A stretch of 64,000 bases of DNA from Agrocybe praecox (GCA_964017145.1 OZ024851.1:2914001-2978000), one strand, 5' to 3'. Numbered from the stretch's first letter, positions 27,830 to 40,562 are shown. Numbers and translations: made by a program. Notes: generated by a model from the sequence alone, not told the origin.

Positions 27830-28571
27830 ATGGGCCTCCAGGAATATCAAGTCGTCGGTCGCCATCTCCCAACGGAGTCGGAGCCCACTCCCAAAATCTA
27901 CCGCATGCGTATATTTGCGCCCAATGAGGTCGTCGCAAAGTCTCGCTTCTGGTACTTCCTGAGGTATGTTTGTACTTTTCTACATGATAAGATAATGTAC
28001 TAACAATTCGCAGGCAACTCAAAAAGGTCAAGAAGGCCAATGGTGAAATCATTGGTGTCAACGTCGTACGTATTATTGAAATATCCCTTGCAGCCCTCAA
28101 GAGGCAGGCGGAATGGGATTGCTGACTTTAGGGCTCTCCTGCGATTCAATTTTTGCCATTGTTCGCGATTGTCCCGCTCTTTTTAGATCCACGAGAAGAA
28201 GCCCTTGAAAGTCAAGAACTTCGGTATCTGGTTGAGATACGACTCCCGCTCTGGAACCCACAACATGTACAAGGAGTTCCGTGACCTCAGCCGTGCTGAT
28301 GCTGTCAAGAGCTTGTACCAGGACATGGCTGCCAGGCATCGTGCCCGCTTCAGGTCGATCCACGTACGTTTCAGTAATTTGAATACCTAATTCGCGTGTG
28401 TGTTAACATAATTGCTACCAGATCCTCCGTGTTGTTGAGATCGAGAAGACTGAGGACATCCGTCGCCCATACATCAAGCAGCTCCTTACCCCCAACCTCA
28501 AGTTCCCTCTTCCCCACCGTGTCACCAAGTTCCGTTCGACCTTCGTGGCCAACCGCCCCGTTACCTTCTAA
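27830..28571 (+). CDS. RPL20: 60S ribosomal protein eL20 (L18a/L20)
   Basis: Structural protein of the cytosolic large ribosomal subunit. Exons are 27830-27962, 28014-28065, 28187-28363 and 28422-28571. The protein starts [16 protein letters not shown] and continues [20 protein letters not shown], then the hallmark [29 protein letters not shown] and a C-terminus ending [11 protein letters not shown]. Length of about 170 residues fits the family. The start is fixed by [10 protein letters not shown], the conserved N-terminus. A non-coding first exon upstream is likely, since TTACAATAG just before the ATG looks like a splice acceptor. Confidence 0.95.
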
Positions 28572-29263
28572 AAGGTTGTTGTTTTTGGGATGCTTTGGGG
28601 TCGGGCAAGGGCACAGTATACATCTTTACGTTGCGTATGAACCACTTTTTCATGTCAAATATTATGTGCAATATGCCCTATGCCTGCATGCGTGATCCAT
28701 CTTGATTTAGAAGGTTAAGGTTTTACTCGCCTAAGACTCAGAGACAGGAATTCAGGGCGGGAGGAAAATCTTTCGGTTTTCAGCCTCTTTGTTGTTTGCC
28801 CTGAATGAAGATCATAGATTTATGAACCCAGATGGTGTTGACATCTGGTGCTATAAGCAATTTCAATGTCTCGGTTTTGGCACTATGTGTCCAAAACCTT
28901 TGGAAGGCAGATAACATCCAGGAATTTGACGAATGCCTTTTGCCACAAGGTCCAAACAAGGTCATGGAAGGATAGATGTTGGGCATGGCTGGTATTTGAT
29001 TTGCGGTTGTAGGTTATAGTTCATACGAACTTCTCAAACTCAAGTTTTTCCATCATTCTAGTGTCGTGTGACGACTCTGGAGAGTCATTTGAGGAAGCGA
29101 CTCATTTTAACTCCAATGTGAATTGGATAAGATGTTGATTTTGATTTTCAATGTTCGCCAATTTGGTACCATTATCACATCCCTTGCGAGTAATTCTCTC
29201 ACACTGTTGAGCAAAGAAACCATATAAAGTAGGACGAGATTGCGAATCCGCAACTTGGAAAGT
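28572..29263. other. Intergenic region, no gene seen
   Basis: About 690 bp holding the eL20 3' UTR and the promoter of the aldolase; TATAAAG occurs at about 29223. No other feature is supported. Confidence 0.45.
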
Positions 29264-30330
29264 ATGGCTTCCCATTCTCTTCTCCAAGCTTTCAAAGCCA
29301 ACAAGACAGCGTTTGGAGCATGGCTAACCCTCCCGGGAACATTCCACGCCCGTACTGTGGCACAAGCGAGCCCACATTTATCCTGGATCGTGGTTGATTG
29401 CGAGCATGGCTTGATCCCGTTGGTGCCAGGGATCGCCGAGTGCACTGCAGCTATACAGGGTGCAAGGCCAGGAGGAGGACCTAGCACGATCGTCAGAGTC
29501 CCAGCTACCGGAGTAACTGCTAGCTCGAGCTGGCAAATTAAGCATGCTTTGGATGGCGGGGCTCAGGGTGTCTTGGTGCCTCTGGTATCCGCTTTATGGA
29601 TTTGTTAAGGCCTTGGACAGAATACTGACAATGGAAAATGAAGGTCTCCACAGCCGCCAAAGCAAGAGAGGTCGTGGCCGACAGTCGTTTCCCACCAGCA
29701 GGCAGAAGAGGGTTTGGTAGCCCCTTTACACACGGGATGTGGGGTGTAACGGCATCTGAGTACCTGAAAACAGCGAACGACGGCGTTTTGGTGATGGTTC
29801 AGATTGAGAATAAGGAAGCGGTGGAGAATGTACAAGAAATTGCTCAAGTAGATGGAATCGGTAAGTTCAAGTTGTCGTGTCCTTTTCAACGGTCATGATC
29901 TTATTAAATAATTACCTTTTCTCTCAAAGATGCCTTGTTTATTGGCCCATATGATCTTTCCATCTCTCTCGGATATCCTCCCCCGTCGCCCGACCCTCAT
30001 CCAGAGATGGAAAAGATCTTTCAAAAGATCTTGCACGAAGCACACGCTGCTGGCAAAAAATGGTACGTAAATTTCAATCTCACATTCATGGCGCCGGCTA
30101 TGGGAGACTGATGAAGATGCTTCGGTTTATAGTGCCATATTCTGCACCAATGGAAACCAAGCTGCAATCAGAGCGAAGGAAGGCTTCGATATGGTACGTC
30201 CTTCGATCTCTGTGATATTTCTGGCACTTACTTTCGTCTATTTGAGATTAACGTTACAAGCGATACGGGCGCAATGTCCGAGGCTATCGCCAGCCACTTT
30301 GCTACGGCCACAGGAAATTCCGAGCAATAG
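29264..30330 (+). CDS. HpcH/HpaI-family aldolase
   Basis: A class II, metal-dependent aldolase of the HpcH/HpaI/citrate-lyase-beta superfamily. Such enzymes cleave 4-hydroxy-2-oxo acids (for example 2-keto-3-deoxy-L-rhamnonate type) to pyruvate and an aldehyde. Landmarks seen: GAWLTLPGTF near the N-terminus, WIVVDCEHGL with the catalytic His, IVRVPATG with the substrate Arg, MVQIENKEAVENV with the metal Glu, and FIGPYDLSISLG with the metal Asp. It ends SHFATATGNSEQ. Five or six exons; the start is the first ATG of the conserved frame (MASHSLLQAFKANKTAFGAW). A cytosolic catabolic role is inferred. Confidence 0.88.
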
Positions 30331-30526
30331 ATTCGAAAGGAAGTGGGAAGCCAGGCCATTTGCGACTGTGTAACATAGTTGTGTGTTTCGGGTATGTGAA
30401 CGCAGGCGTTGGGGAATTTTATTTTTCTGTTGAATGTACCGCTCATCTTCATCACTGAATGGTTGACATTTGTATTCGACCACATATAGCCTACATGATG
30501 ATAGGTCGGACCAGATCGAACATTGA

Positions 30527-31833
30527 CTAGTCGTAAAATGACCCTCCGTTTATCGATATCTAGTTTTTATCAGGATCTTTTCTATCCGCGCATGACAAAA
30601 TAAGAAGCTTACGGTTTGCCCTGTGCAAGAATGAAATAAGTTCTTATACTACATGATGATATAATTTAAAGAGAAAAAAATACCTGTGATCATCTCAGCA
30701 TCTTTTGAGGTTAAATAAGACACAAGCGCTGCAATGTCTGTCGGAACTATGAGTCTTTCTATGACGGGCCTTTTTTGTGCCTTTAAGCAATCTGGTCAGG
30801 ACGCATAATATGACACAATTAATCCTGAATCACCTTTCCTAGCCAATCGCTCCTCATATTTTCCCGAGCCAAAGTGTCACGAATACCATGCACTGAGAAT
30901 GACATGGAATACTGGATTTTAGATGCTCCTCTCTAGGATGGAAGACAAATAAAATTTGAACTCAACGCATTTCGGTATCGACTCCGGCTGCGTTGGAAAA
31001 AAGCGCTTCAGGTCAGCTCTTCACACAGAGAACCTAGGAATGTGATCGTACCAGGCCCATAGGCATTCACAGTGATATTGTGTTGTCCCAATTCAGCAGC
31101 TTCAAAGAAACGCCAGATATATCATAAGTCCGGGACTCTGCAAAACATTTATAACCACTCACCAGCCGCTTGGGTAAGCCCTCGAACAGCAAATTTGGTA
31201 GTACTATATAGTGCCAGCATCGGAGCGGCTGTATGGTATGCAAATTTTGAACGGTTCTTCATAGAGATATGAAAAATTATCCAACCTTGCTTGCCCGCTA
31301 TAGATGATGCTCCTATTATTCGGCCTCCTTTTCCTTGTTTGATCATCTGCAAAGCAGCGTATTTGTAGCAGTGGAACACTCCTTCTATGTTTACTGCATA
31401 AAGTTTACGCAGGTCTTCCGTAGTGGCTATTCACCCGCGTCTCTTTAGCGACTAATCGTGCGAGCCAGACATAACATACAGTCAAGGAAAGACTTCGTCA
31501 GGCAGAGACCCGCATTTGCTACCATCTAGTATAAGATGTATGGTCAGCAATAAGTAGTAGCTTTGAAAATGTAGGGCATACCACATCGAGGCTACCCAAT
31601 TGTTCCACAACATCGTTAACCATCTTTTGAACCTGCAGCTCCTCACTAACATCAGCCAGTACTGGAATAGCTTTCGCCCCGTTCTGGCCAATTTCAGCAC
31701 AAAGTTCCTCCAAGTCCTTTAGACGAGATGGAAGGTCATTGACCGCAACTTGGAAGCCGTCTGCGGCTAAACGAATGGCTATGGCGCGGCCGATACCTTG
31801 AGATGCTCCAGTTACAAGTGCGATTCCTGGCAT
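30527..31833 (-). CDS. Short-chain dehydrogenase/reductase, tandem member 1
   Basis: NAD(P)(H)-dependent SDR. The Rossmann motif is GIALVTGASQGIGRAIAIRL, then VANAG, GGRIIGASSIAGKQG, and the catalytic pair in LYSTTKFAVRG (YxxxK). Further on are AELGQHNITVNAYGPG, RPVIERLIVPTDIAALVSYL and a C-terminus MITGQTISINGGSFYD. The last part depends on an 8-nt microexon (30613-30620) that encodes the middle of GQT. The start is the ATG at 31831-31833. The closest general type is diacetyl/acetoin reductase or 3-oxoacyl reductase-like SDRs; substrate unknown. The central exons around 30800-31050 are the least certain. Confidence 0.82.
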
Positions 31834-32453
31834 TGAAAAAGATAGGATGGTAATTATATTTCTGGGAAACAATCTAATCGTTCTTTTATCTTCCGCTTAC
31901 CAAAGAAATCTTACGCTGCCCATGTCTTAAGATCTCGTAACGTGAGAAGCAGCAATGGCAAAAACGACAGTCAGGTGCCCACCCATCGGCTGCGCTATGG
32001 AGTCATGATAAGTATCCTGACAGACCTCTTCTTGATAGCATCAGAGGCATTCAGTTGTCCAGCAGTAATTTTGGAAGAGCTGGCATACGAGAACATATAC
32101 TGATAGAAAAAAATCCCCCGAGAGGCCCGCTAAAGTATCACGAGAGGTTCCAGCATTTTGGTCAGGAACAAACCGACTGCCAACGTCGAATGCAGTAAAG
32201 TCAAGGTGAAAAATCTGGAATCTCACCACTCAAATGAGATATTGCCTTTGAAACACATAGAACGCGCGTACACTCTTCATCTATAGAAATGTTGATTCAT
32301 TGAGTGTTGCCCGTTTGTTGTCAATAATAGCTGGTATTCCTGTAGATGCTGGTATATATGTTGATTTACTTATTGGATTTTATCTGTTGGTCCACATCAA
32401 TAATCTAAAATAGTCTGGCTTCAAAGCAGATTCCTTTTACCACATGACAAAGA
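31834..32453. other. Spacer between tandem SDR genes
   Basis: About 620 bp with no supported gene. It should hold the promoter of member 1 and the 3' UTR of member 2, both on the minus strand. Confidence 0.4.
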
Positions 32454-33695
32454 CTAATCGAATTCCCTGCCGCCATTGATTCGTACCTGGATTGAGGGTT
32501 AAGAGTAAGTCGACCAAATTCACTGAATGGACATATAATTAATTTACTGTCTGGCCTGTAGACAGCAAGGTTAATTGGATTACACGACGGGCAAGCAATG
32601 ATATGCGTACCTGTGACAAAGTGCGCTTCCTTTGAAGCGAGATAGGACACAAGCGCAGCAATGTCTTCGGGCTTTCCAAGATAGCCGACAGGGAGACGTT
32701 CTCTTTCCTGTGATCGAGTTAGATTATGAAATGTGGAAATAAATCTCAACTTACAGCAGCATATACTGCGCTCCTATCACCAAAGTCGTCCCCAACTTTA
32801 TCGACTATCGCACGAAAAAATGAGCCGCGCGTCCAAAAGAAAAGCACTTTTAGTCAAACGTACGCATTGGTGTAACAATAGGTCCTGACAATTGAAACGT
32901 TATCTTGTTATTCATCTACAGAAGGAAATGGAAGACTTACCTGGGGCATATGCGTTCACTGTAATTCCATACTTCCCTAGTTCCGCAGCTACGATAGAAT
33001 GAGAATGAATAGCATCCAACGTAATCAGTACATACCAGCACTCTGAGTCATTCCGCGCAGAGCAAACTTTGAGGAGCTGTATGCAGACATCATGGCGCTT
33101 CCTAGAATCGTTTTCAGGAGGTGAAGATGCTGCGAACAAAAGAAACAAACCATCTTTCCCAGCTCCAGAGCATGCGCCAATGATACGTCCACCGCGACCT
33201 TGCTTGATCATGACTTTCGCAGCATATTGGTAGGCGAAGAAAGCACCGCGAAGGTTGATGGAAAAGACGCGGTCCCATTCCTCGATGGTCGCTGATGCAC
33301 GGTCAGCCAAAAGGACTCATCTACAAGATCAAATCACTCACTATCAATAAAAGATTTTACCAAGCAGATTCCAGCATTTGCAACGATCTGTTTGCACTCA
33401 GAAGATAGCGCATATACTCGTGTATAACATTACTTACAACGTCGAGACCTCCAAGGTTTTCAACAGTTCCATCAATTAAACTCTCCACATCTTCCTTCAC
33501 AGACGCGTCACCAACACGAACAAAAACTTTCCTCCCTTTCCCTTTTATGATGCCATCGAGTTCTTCTAGTTCTTGCTTGAAAGCACCGAGGTCATTAATA
33601 GCGACATCATATCCCTCATCCGCCAACCTCAAGGCAATCGCTCGTCCTATGCCCCGAGCAGAACCTGTAATTAGGGCAACACGTCCTTGATTCAT
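32454..33695 (-). CDS. Short-chain dehydrogenase/reductase, tandem member 2
   Basis: Paralogue of the SDR downstream. It starts MNQGRVALITGSARGIGRAI (cofactor loop GxxxGIG) and reads NDLGAFKQELEEL. It contains the catalytic-tetrad Asn region FSINLRGAFFAYQYAA and GGRIIGACSGAGKDG, and the Tyr/Lys block AYSSSKFALRGMTQS (split by introns). AELGKYGITVNAYAPG follows, then ERLPVGYLGKPEDIAALVSY. The C-terminus HFVTGQTVRINGGREFD is assembled through an 8-nt microexon at 32548-32555. Intron positions match member 1, supporting tandem duplication. It probably reduces or oxidises a small carbonyl/alcohol; substrate unknown. Confidence 0.85.
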
Positions 33696-35557
33696 GTCTT
33701 GTCACTGGGGAAAGCGATCTGGCGATGAATTTGCGATGGGGTGTCTATTCAGTTCTGGTTGCCGACCACGAGATCATGACTAGTTTGAGTGGTACCAGAA
33801 GCAACGTCCTTACATTCCCGAAGGGGGATTCCAAGCAGTTTATATCGTAATTGACATGACATGGTCGATTCAGTCGTGCAAGACGGTTATGAAGGGGCAG
33901 GTAAGCATCTCAGACTATCCAGAGTAGGTATTTATTGAGAGTCACATGATCGTTTGATGCACCCTCGTGACTATTTTTAAGCATTATTTTTAGACGCGCG
34001 CGCCGCGCCGCGCCGATGTAAAGTTGTACTACATAGTAGCCTGTAAAAACACATCCTGCCGAGATGCTGAGGTCCCGAGCATTTCAGTTGATTGATAATA
34101 ATGTAATGATACCCTTACAGAATTTGCTAATTTCAGTGTCTACCGTGGTCCATGTCAATCTTACAGAGCACTCAGCACCATGTAGTAAAGCGCAAGAAGA
34201 AGCTGGCCATTCTGATGTAGAAACATCATTTGACCCCTCTTTTAGCGCCCATCAAGGTCCAGAGTTTAATGTAATTGATAAGAAATCGGGAGAACCCTGA
34301 TTTTGTAACCTACCGTGGGTCCCGTATCTCTCGGCTCTGAAAGGGAGATAGTCTGTCAGTGAACATCGTATTTGTAGCAGATTCTGAGGTCTAAAATCAT
34401 ACAAGGGCTCCAATACTCGTGTCCTACGTAAGTAGAAGAGATATAGCCGCAGACTGGACCTTAAGCCATGTGAGTGCATCTACGCGTATTCACTTACCAG
34501 AGTTTTATACCCCTCAAATATGTTCGATTTAGACATCAGTTCCCTGATTCATACTCCAGAATTGCTCAGAACAAGGGGACTTCGTCCACGGTTGTACAAA
34601 GTGACGTCTTCTTGACCGGGATCCAATTATAGTCAGGGATATTGAACTATTATTGTACTAAATGCCTTATTATAGAACCAAAGACATAGACTCGGCGAGG
34701 GAGGACCTTATGAAAGATGCTTCCAGGTAGCACGTTCCGCCATGCCTAGACATTTGGGTTCCCACGTTTGAGCAACGAAGACCCTAGACCAGATCACTGA
34801 CCGTGGTGAGAGGATTTTACAGTCGATGTTTTTCCAGAAAGCGGAGCTGTCCGATAGTCACTAAGGACGCATAAATACTCTTCCCGCTGGGTGAGTTAAT
34901 CTTCATTTATTCTGACAATAATTACTGAGGGTATTTCCACGTGTAGTTTCTAGGATTGGCGGATTCTCGGATAATATATAAAGGCTTCATAATAAGAAAC
35001 GCAATCTCGTTTCATAAGACGTGTTGGATCGTGTATACGGACTTCCATTTACAGCGAGCGCGGCTGTCTGCATAAGACAATATTTTCTCACATGGTAGTT
35101 TATTTATCACGTTAAGTGGGCCTTGCTTATTCATGACCTACAATTGTCTTCACAACTCATTGTCATACTCCATGACTCCCATCGATCTCCTAGCGTCAAC
35201 GCTGGGGCGTTGATGTTTATAGCTATCAGCATCTTTCGCTATGTTCCCGAGTCCGAGTCCGAGTCTACAAACAGTCTTTGTTTTCCGGATAGGAAGTCAA
35301 ACACCCACGCTTGGATAAGCATTAAATTATCCAAATCAAGATCACATAATATTACCAGGTGGAAACTGTCCATATGCGTCAATATCATCCCACCAAGACT
35401 CATGGAATGTAGCGAAGTTCGATCAGTCCTTCAGTTTGCCTGCCTGCCATTTGCTGCAAGCATATAAGTAAAGGTGCTGCGCCACTCACAGATATACATC
35501 ACGCCAATATCAACAAGAACAACAGTATTACCGCTTCCCGCATCCATTTCCCCATCC
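33696..35557. other. Intergenic region of about 1.9 kb
   Basis: I see no convincing gene. The open frames here are short and unconserved in look. It contains a GC-rich simple run at about 33993-34017 (GCGCGCGCCGCGCCGCGCCG) and, near its right end, the promoter of the quinone reductase gene. Confidence 0.45.
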
Positions 35558-36684
35558 ATGTGCTTCCCAACCAAAAAGCAGAAGAACAATTTCGCTGACG
35601 AAACAAATAAGGATTCCAAATCCAAATCTGTCGGAAACGGAGAGAAGACAGCTGAGACTACAAAAGGCGCAGAAACGGGTACTGCTCAGCAACCCACCTC
35701 TTCAACAGCACCTGCTTCCTCAGAGCCGCCGACACTCCCACCAGTCGCTAATACAGAGAACATCACCACCGAAATAAACACAGAAATGTCTGCCCCTAAA
35801 GTCGCTATTGTCATCTATACGATGTACGGCCATATTGCGAAAGGTGTGCAATAAATTTTTTTCATGAACCATCCTAATGACTGATTTTATTATAATAGTG
35901 GCTGAGGCTGAGAAGGCTGGTATTGAGTCGGCAGGAGGAAAGGTCGATATCTATCAGTATGCATCGTCGTCCGACCTAGGGATCACGTAGCTAACACTTT
36001 TTCTCTGTAGAGTTAAAGAGACCCTCCCCGAAGCAGTTCTGACCGCGATGCATGCTCCTGCCAAACCAGACTACCCAGAGATCACCCCCGACATCCTCGC
36101 GACGTACGATGCGTTCCTCCTCGGTGTTCCCACTCGTTACGGAAATATGTCCGCTCAATGGAAGGTGGGCTTTCAATCACGACATATCATATGTCAATGG
36201 TGCATTATTAGAACTGAACTTATTATTCTTAGTCGTTCTGGGATTCCACAGGACAGCTTTGGGCTGGTGGTAAACTAGCGGGCAAGTACGCTGGCTTCTT
36301 CGTATCGACCGCTGGTCTTGGTGGAGGACAGGAATCCACCGTGATCGCTTCTTTGTCGACCTTGACTCACCATGGAATCCTATACGTCCCCTTCGGCTAC
36401 TCTAAAGCTTTCGGTCAACTCACCAATTTGCAGGAGGTGCACGGTGGTGAGTACTTCTCGCGGTTTAACTTTCTCCATTCTACGTCTATCTATCGCTCGA
36501 CTCGCATCAAATAACCTTGTATGATTACTACCATTACTAACCCGATCTACTCACAGGTTCTCCCTGGGGCGCTGGAACATTCGCTGCGTCAAACGGCTCT
36601 CGCCAACCGTCTGCACTTGAACTTGAAATCGCTCAAATTCAAGGCAAATCGTTCTACGAGATCGTCAGCAAAGTCAAATTCTAG
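35558..36684 (+). CDS. Flavodoxin-like NAD(P)H:quinone oxidoreductase (WrbA/Pst2 type)
   Basis: FMN-dependent quinone reductase that protects against oxidative stress by two-electron reduction. The catalytic domain begins [17 protein letters not shown] (phosphate-binding loop of the flavodoxin fold). It continues [76 protein letters not shown] and ends EIVSKVKF. Compared with bacterial WrbA it has an N-terminal extension of about 80 residues: [12 protein letters not shown], then a Ser/Thr/Glu-rich linker. Cys2 next to basic residues could be lipidated, which would fit the membrane-domain location of yeast Pst2/Rfs1; that is inference. Five exons. The start at 35558 is the first ATG giving this extension. 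Confidence 0.9.
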
Positions 36685-37570
36685 AAGCTAGAATGACTCA
36701 ATCCTCTGGTTGGACATATATATCACCCATCGTAAAATATAAATACCCCATTCCATCGAGATTTCCATATTCTTGTATCTACATCATTTCTTCTGTGCAC
36801 TTCTTTTCTCTTTCTATAAATCGCTTTCTATGAACCATGTGTCAGTGACACTCTGAGCCGCTGCAATTTAAGATATATATTTATACATAAGACACCTCGT
36901 CAATTTCAACTTTCGCATTTTATTTGAAGGAATTAAAATATTAAATGTTTGTATACCAAATATCACCTCACTTATCCTCTCGCAGTATGAGTCTTTGAAG
37001 GATCACGATTATAACAATAATTTACAGTATAGTATGCAATGGTAAACACTGCTTGTCTCCTTACTTCGCATTAAAGAAGCTACACGCGGCAGCCAGGCAG
37101 CGGTAAATGCTGCCACTTTTCAGCGGGTCCGATCAAACATTGGACAGATTCATTGTATTTGTGCTTTTTTCGTGATCTTATCTGTGAGCTGGCTGGTTGA
37201 AAACGCTCCCGAGTTTACGTATCTTTATCGTGAGTCCCGGGCAGGTCCTGATTCTTGGATGTTGGACAATGAACTGAGCGCGCGTTCGCCACGGCGTTGA
37301 CGCGAGACTCGAATAAGTCTCAGTAAAAAACAAAAATAAAAAAGCCACGTGACCATGGAATAGAGTCACTTGACGCTGTTCTATTTTTTTTCTGAAGCTT
37401 AGATTCGTTCCCGGCTCATGAAGCTGAAGTTGAAAAGTTAACGTGTTGGCGTTTAACATTGTTCCAAACTGCCCTGAAGTTATTCCCAACCTATCAGTCA
37501 AAATGTGACATAGGTTTCGCAGGATGGAGGCATATATTTGTGGCCAGACGGCGTCTGGCGAAATATGTTT
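36685..37570. other. Convergent 3' intergenic region
   Basis: About 890 bp between the quinone reductase and TRM44 stops. It is AT-rich and no gene or RNA is supported. Confidence 0.45.
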
Positions 37571-39311
37571 TTAGTGGTCCCTTCCCTTTCCTTCGGGTTT
37601 TCGCGTTTTGAAAAGACCTCTGCTGGCAACGTCCTCTATAATTGCCCTCACATTTTCCGCATAATCCATATCGTCGGAAGGAGGAAGTTGTTTCCGACCT
37701 GAATAAGCAGAGAAGGTTAAGGACTGTATTTTGAGGATTTAGATGAAAACACGAATGACGAACCTACAATCGCCCAATTTCTAGTACTCGGAATTCTCAA
37801 AGTTTCGCATTCGACCTCCCAGCCACAGTGAAGACTTAAAGATGCCAACCAGATACGATACATCGAGTAAGAGCTTTTATTACTCCCATCACCACCTAGA
37901 TTTAGAGATTCGACAAAGGTAGAATCAGACTCCGGGCGGAGTCCTGATTCTGAATTAGGTAGGGGGAATGTCGGCGTTGAAGATCGCTCATATTTTTTGT
38001 CAAATGTCCAGGAGCAGCATGGGATAGAGATGTAGCCGGAAGAGTTGTACAGGTTCGACAGCACAGGAAGCCAGGGTGTTAGCTCGTCTGCATGATTCCC
38101 AATAATAAAAGTACCAGGTTTAAAGTACGTTCTTCCCGGCGATATGGTATCGTCGTTACTTGTTTCTTCTTCCGTTGGATCAAAGGCATGGACCTGCAAG
38201 GCTGCTTGCGTGGCCTGTGGATAATGCGACCATGATGCCCTAGCACGCAAATCAATTCCGTAGCCTTCGTAGCCTTCTGTAACGAGGATGTGGGTCAATA
38301 GGCCATTTCCACATCTATAAATTTGTCAAAACCAAGACGGAAGTCAAAGATCAATATAGGAGACATACCCAAAGTCAAGGAAACCACCTGGAGGACGAGG
38401 CCACGATTTCCACGGTTCTCCCGAAATCTTGGATTTTCCACTGTCTGTAGATGTGGAGAAGGTATCCTTCCATAATAACATCAGATACGTTGCTATTCCG
38501 ATATCTTCATAGACATGCTTCAAAGGATCCGTAACTTCCTGCCAAGTATCAACCAAATGTTTGTGTCTTTCCCGCATGATGAGATACAGATCCTGATATT
38601 CATCCCGCGGGATTAAAAAGTCGTGGATAACTCGTTTTTTATAATTGGTCATCGCACCCCAGCCGTATCGATGCAATGTTTCGAGAAGGGCAAGACAGGT
38701 TCTGTACAGACGATCATTGGGATCAAGAGATGTGTCGGGTAATGGGTCGACTTCGACGCGCAATGTTGGCTCATCCCCAGCAACATAACGAAAAGCGAGG
38801 TGATGTACAGTGGGATGGTAGTAGGGTAGAGAACGACCTGATTCAACAATAGGCGTGAGGACCAAAGTGTCTGGTATTGTTGCATCCGCTTCCGCGTCGC
38901 TATCAACTGCGGGCCCGTACAGGGTGCAGTATTGCTCCAAAGATGGGTCTCTCCCTGGTCTTCTGGGAAGAAGTTTCCTATGAATGCAACGAATCTGCTG
39001 CAATCCTTCCAACTGCGGTGTTGACTCCGGAAATTCGGTCTGATTACTCGTGTCAGACAACACCTCAGATCGTAGAATGAGAGTTGAATTGTATTCGGGA
39101 TGGTGTATCAATTGACTTATAGCAATCTCGAACTAGTATTTGTGGCTTATGTTATTTTTCACATGCAAAACGTTTGCCGACTTTTTGTACTCACCACCTC
39201 AATGGGAAAATTGGCTTTACATTGTATCAAAGGTATCCATCCTTGAGTTAGGGATTGTGTGGTATTTTCGCATTGTACAGGCGTATACCGAGGCCTTTCT
39301 GTGGATGACAT
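37571..39311 (-). CDS. TRM44: tRNA(Ser) uridine-44 2'-O-methyltransferase
   Basis: AdoMet-dependent enzyme making Um44 in the variable region of tRNA-Ser, in the cytosol. Exon 1 is at the ATG 39309-39311 (MSSTERPRYTPVQC...), spliced to FEIAISQLIHHPEYNSTLIL. The long second exon contains FRYVAGDEPTLRVEV and HRYGWGAMTNYKKRVIHD. The AdoMet site spans an intron: GGFLDFGCGNGLLTHILVTE, then GYEGYGIDLRARASW. Later motifs are FIIGNHADELTPWLPVL, YISIPCCSWTFDKKY and the C-terminal GRKQLPPSDDMDYAENVRAI ending KGRDH. The order matches the fungal Trm44/METTL19 family, about 560 residues. The promoter is shared with the divergent gene 128 bp away. Confidence 0.9.
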
Positions 39312-39439
39312 GTATGAAGGAGAAGAGTCATTTTTGTTGATTTCACCGACGCGATTTTTGGAAATAAAAATGATTGCTTAGATCACACGGTCACCACTGT
39401 GTGCTTCGGCCAGCTTGTGTCTTTTTCCACCATGTTTTT
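39312..39439. promoter_or_regulatory. Short divergent promoter between TRM44 and OXLD1-like gene
   Basis: Only 128 bp separate the two start codons, so both 5' leaders and promoters must lie here or overlap; no clear TATA box. Confidence 0.45.
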
Positions 39440-40127
39440 ATGCTGCTTTCAGCTGCCATAACCCGAGTCACTTGTCATCGAGGATGCCGTGCAGTAGTCC
39501 CTACACTAGGCATACGTCAAATTTCATACGACCATAATGCGATATCAGACGGAAAAAAGGCAGCACCAGGGCATCGCCGGAAACCTGCTCGTGGAGGTCA
39601 AAACCTGACAGATAGATATAAACGTCTAGAGAACTCTGTGCAAGGAAAGGAAGCAATCTCGGAAGAGTTATCGGATCTTACTCGAAGCAACTTGTCGACA
39701 TCAGCAACATTCTCAACAAACAGGAAACCCGTACAGATGTTCCGAGGGTTCGAAATTCCTGACGAACCCAAACCCCCTGCAGACGATGGTACGCCACATA
39801 TACGAAAATATGTCTTGATCCACTGAGTCATGCTTTCTTCTTCAAGAGTGCTGCATGTCCGGGTGTGCTATTTGCGTATACGATCTCTACGAGGAATCCT
39901 TGGAAGCTTATAAAGAAGCCGTAGCTAAACTCCGAACCTCACTTGCTGCGCTGGAGATACCAGAAGAAGAATGGCCACCCGCAATACAAACAGGAAAGGG
40001 GACGCACGGTACCGGCGGGCAAGGAAAAGGAAAAAGTCCAGTTTTGAGTGCGTTCGAGGAGATGGAACGAGCACTAGCACTCAAGAAGCAGATAACATCG
40101 GCTGCTGCTAGTGGCACATCCAGTTAG
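39440..40127 (+). CDS. Mitochondrial oxidoreductase-like domain protein (OXLD1 type)
   Basis: The signature ECCMSGCAICVYDLYEE is the Cys-rich core of the Oxidored-like domain (PF09791 type), found in small mitochondrial proteins of poorly known function. Two exons: the first from MLLSAAITRVTCHRGCRAVV to PPADD, spliced at GATG/GTACGC to the second, beginning at AG TGC TGC. The N-terminus is rich in Arg, Ser and Ala with no acidic residues, as in a mitochondrial presequence. The C-terminal helix (LEAYKEAVAKLRTSLAALE, then FEEMERALALKKQ) follows the Cys core. The start is the first in-frame ATG. A redox or metal-binding role is plausible but unproven. Confidence 0.82.
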
Positions 40128-40562
40128 TCAATACTGCAAGCTAAAGTACTTATAGAATTTGTAACTAATTCATAATGATATCATCATAGACCATTTACCT
40201 CTACAATATGCAAATAAACGATTTGAAGTAGCCGAAAGAACGAAAGAAGCTCCTCGGAATTCCACCCTTAACGAGCTGTACGAAACCATTCGATGGATCT
40301 TGTTCAGCAGTAAATGACAATCCTTCGTATTGTTGTCATTAATGTCGGCTCAGTTCTTGCGGGGGGCTCGCTGCACGCCTCCACATTGAAAATTTAGGCC
40401 CATCGCGCGGATATATTAGGTCTATAGCCTGCTGGGTACCTAATACGAATCAATCTATAATCACTGTGAGCACACAAACTGCATCAATCTCTGATTTTTG
40501 TCATCCTTAGTACGTTTCATCTAGCCCTGTCAACAAGACCGCCTTTTTCCTTTTTACAAAAC

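Noticed and set aside
28066..28186. snoRNA hosted in the second eL20 intron
   Set aside because: I looked for C/D boxes and found a CTGA but no RTGATGA partner at a sensible position.
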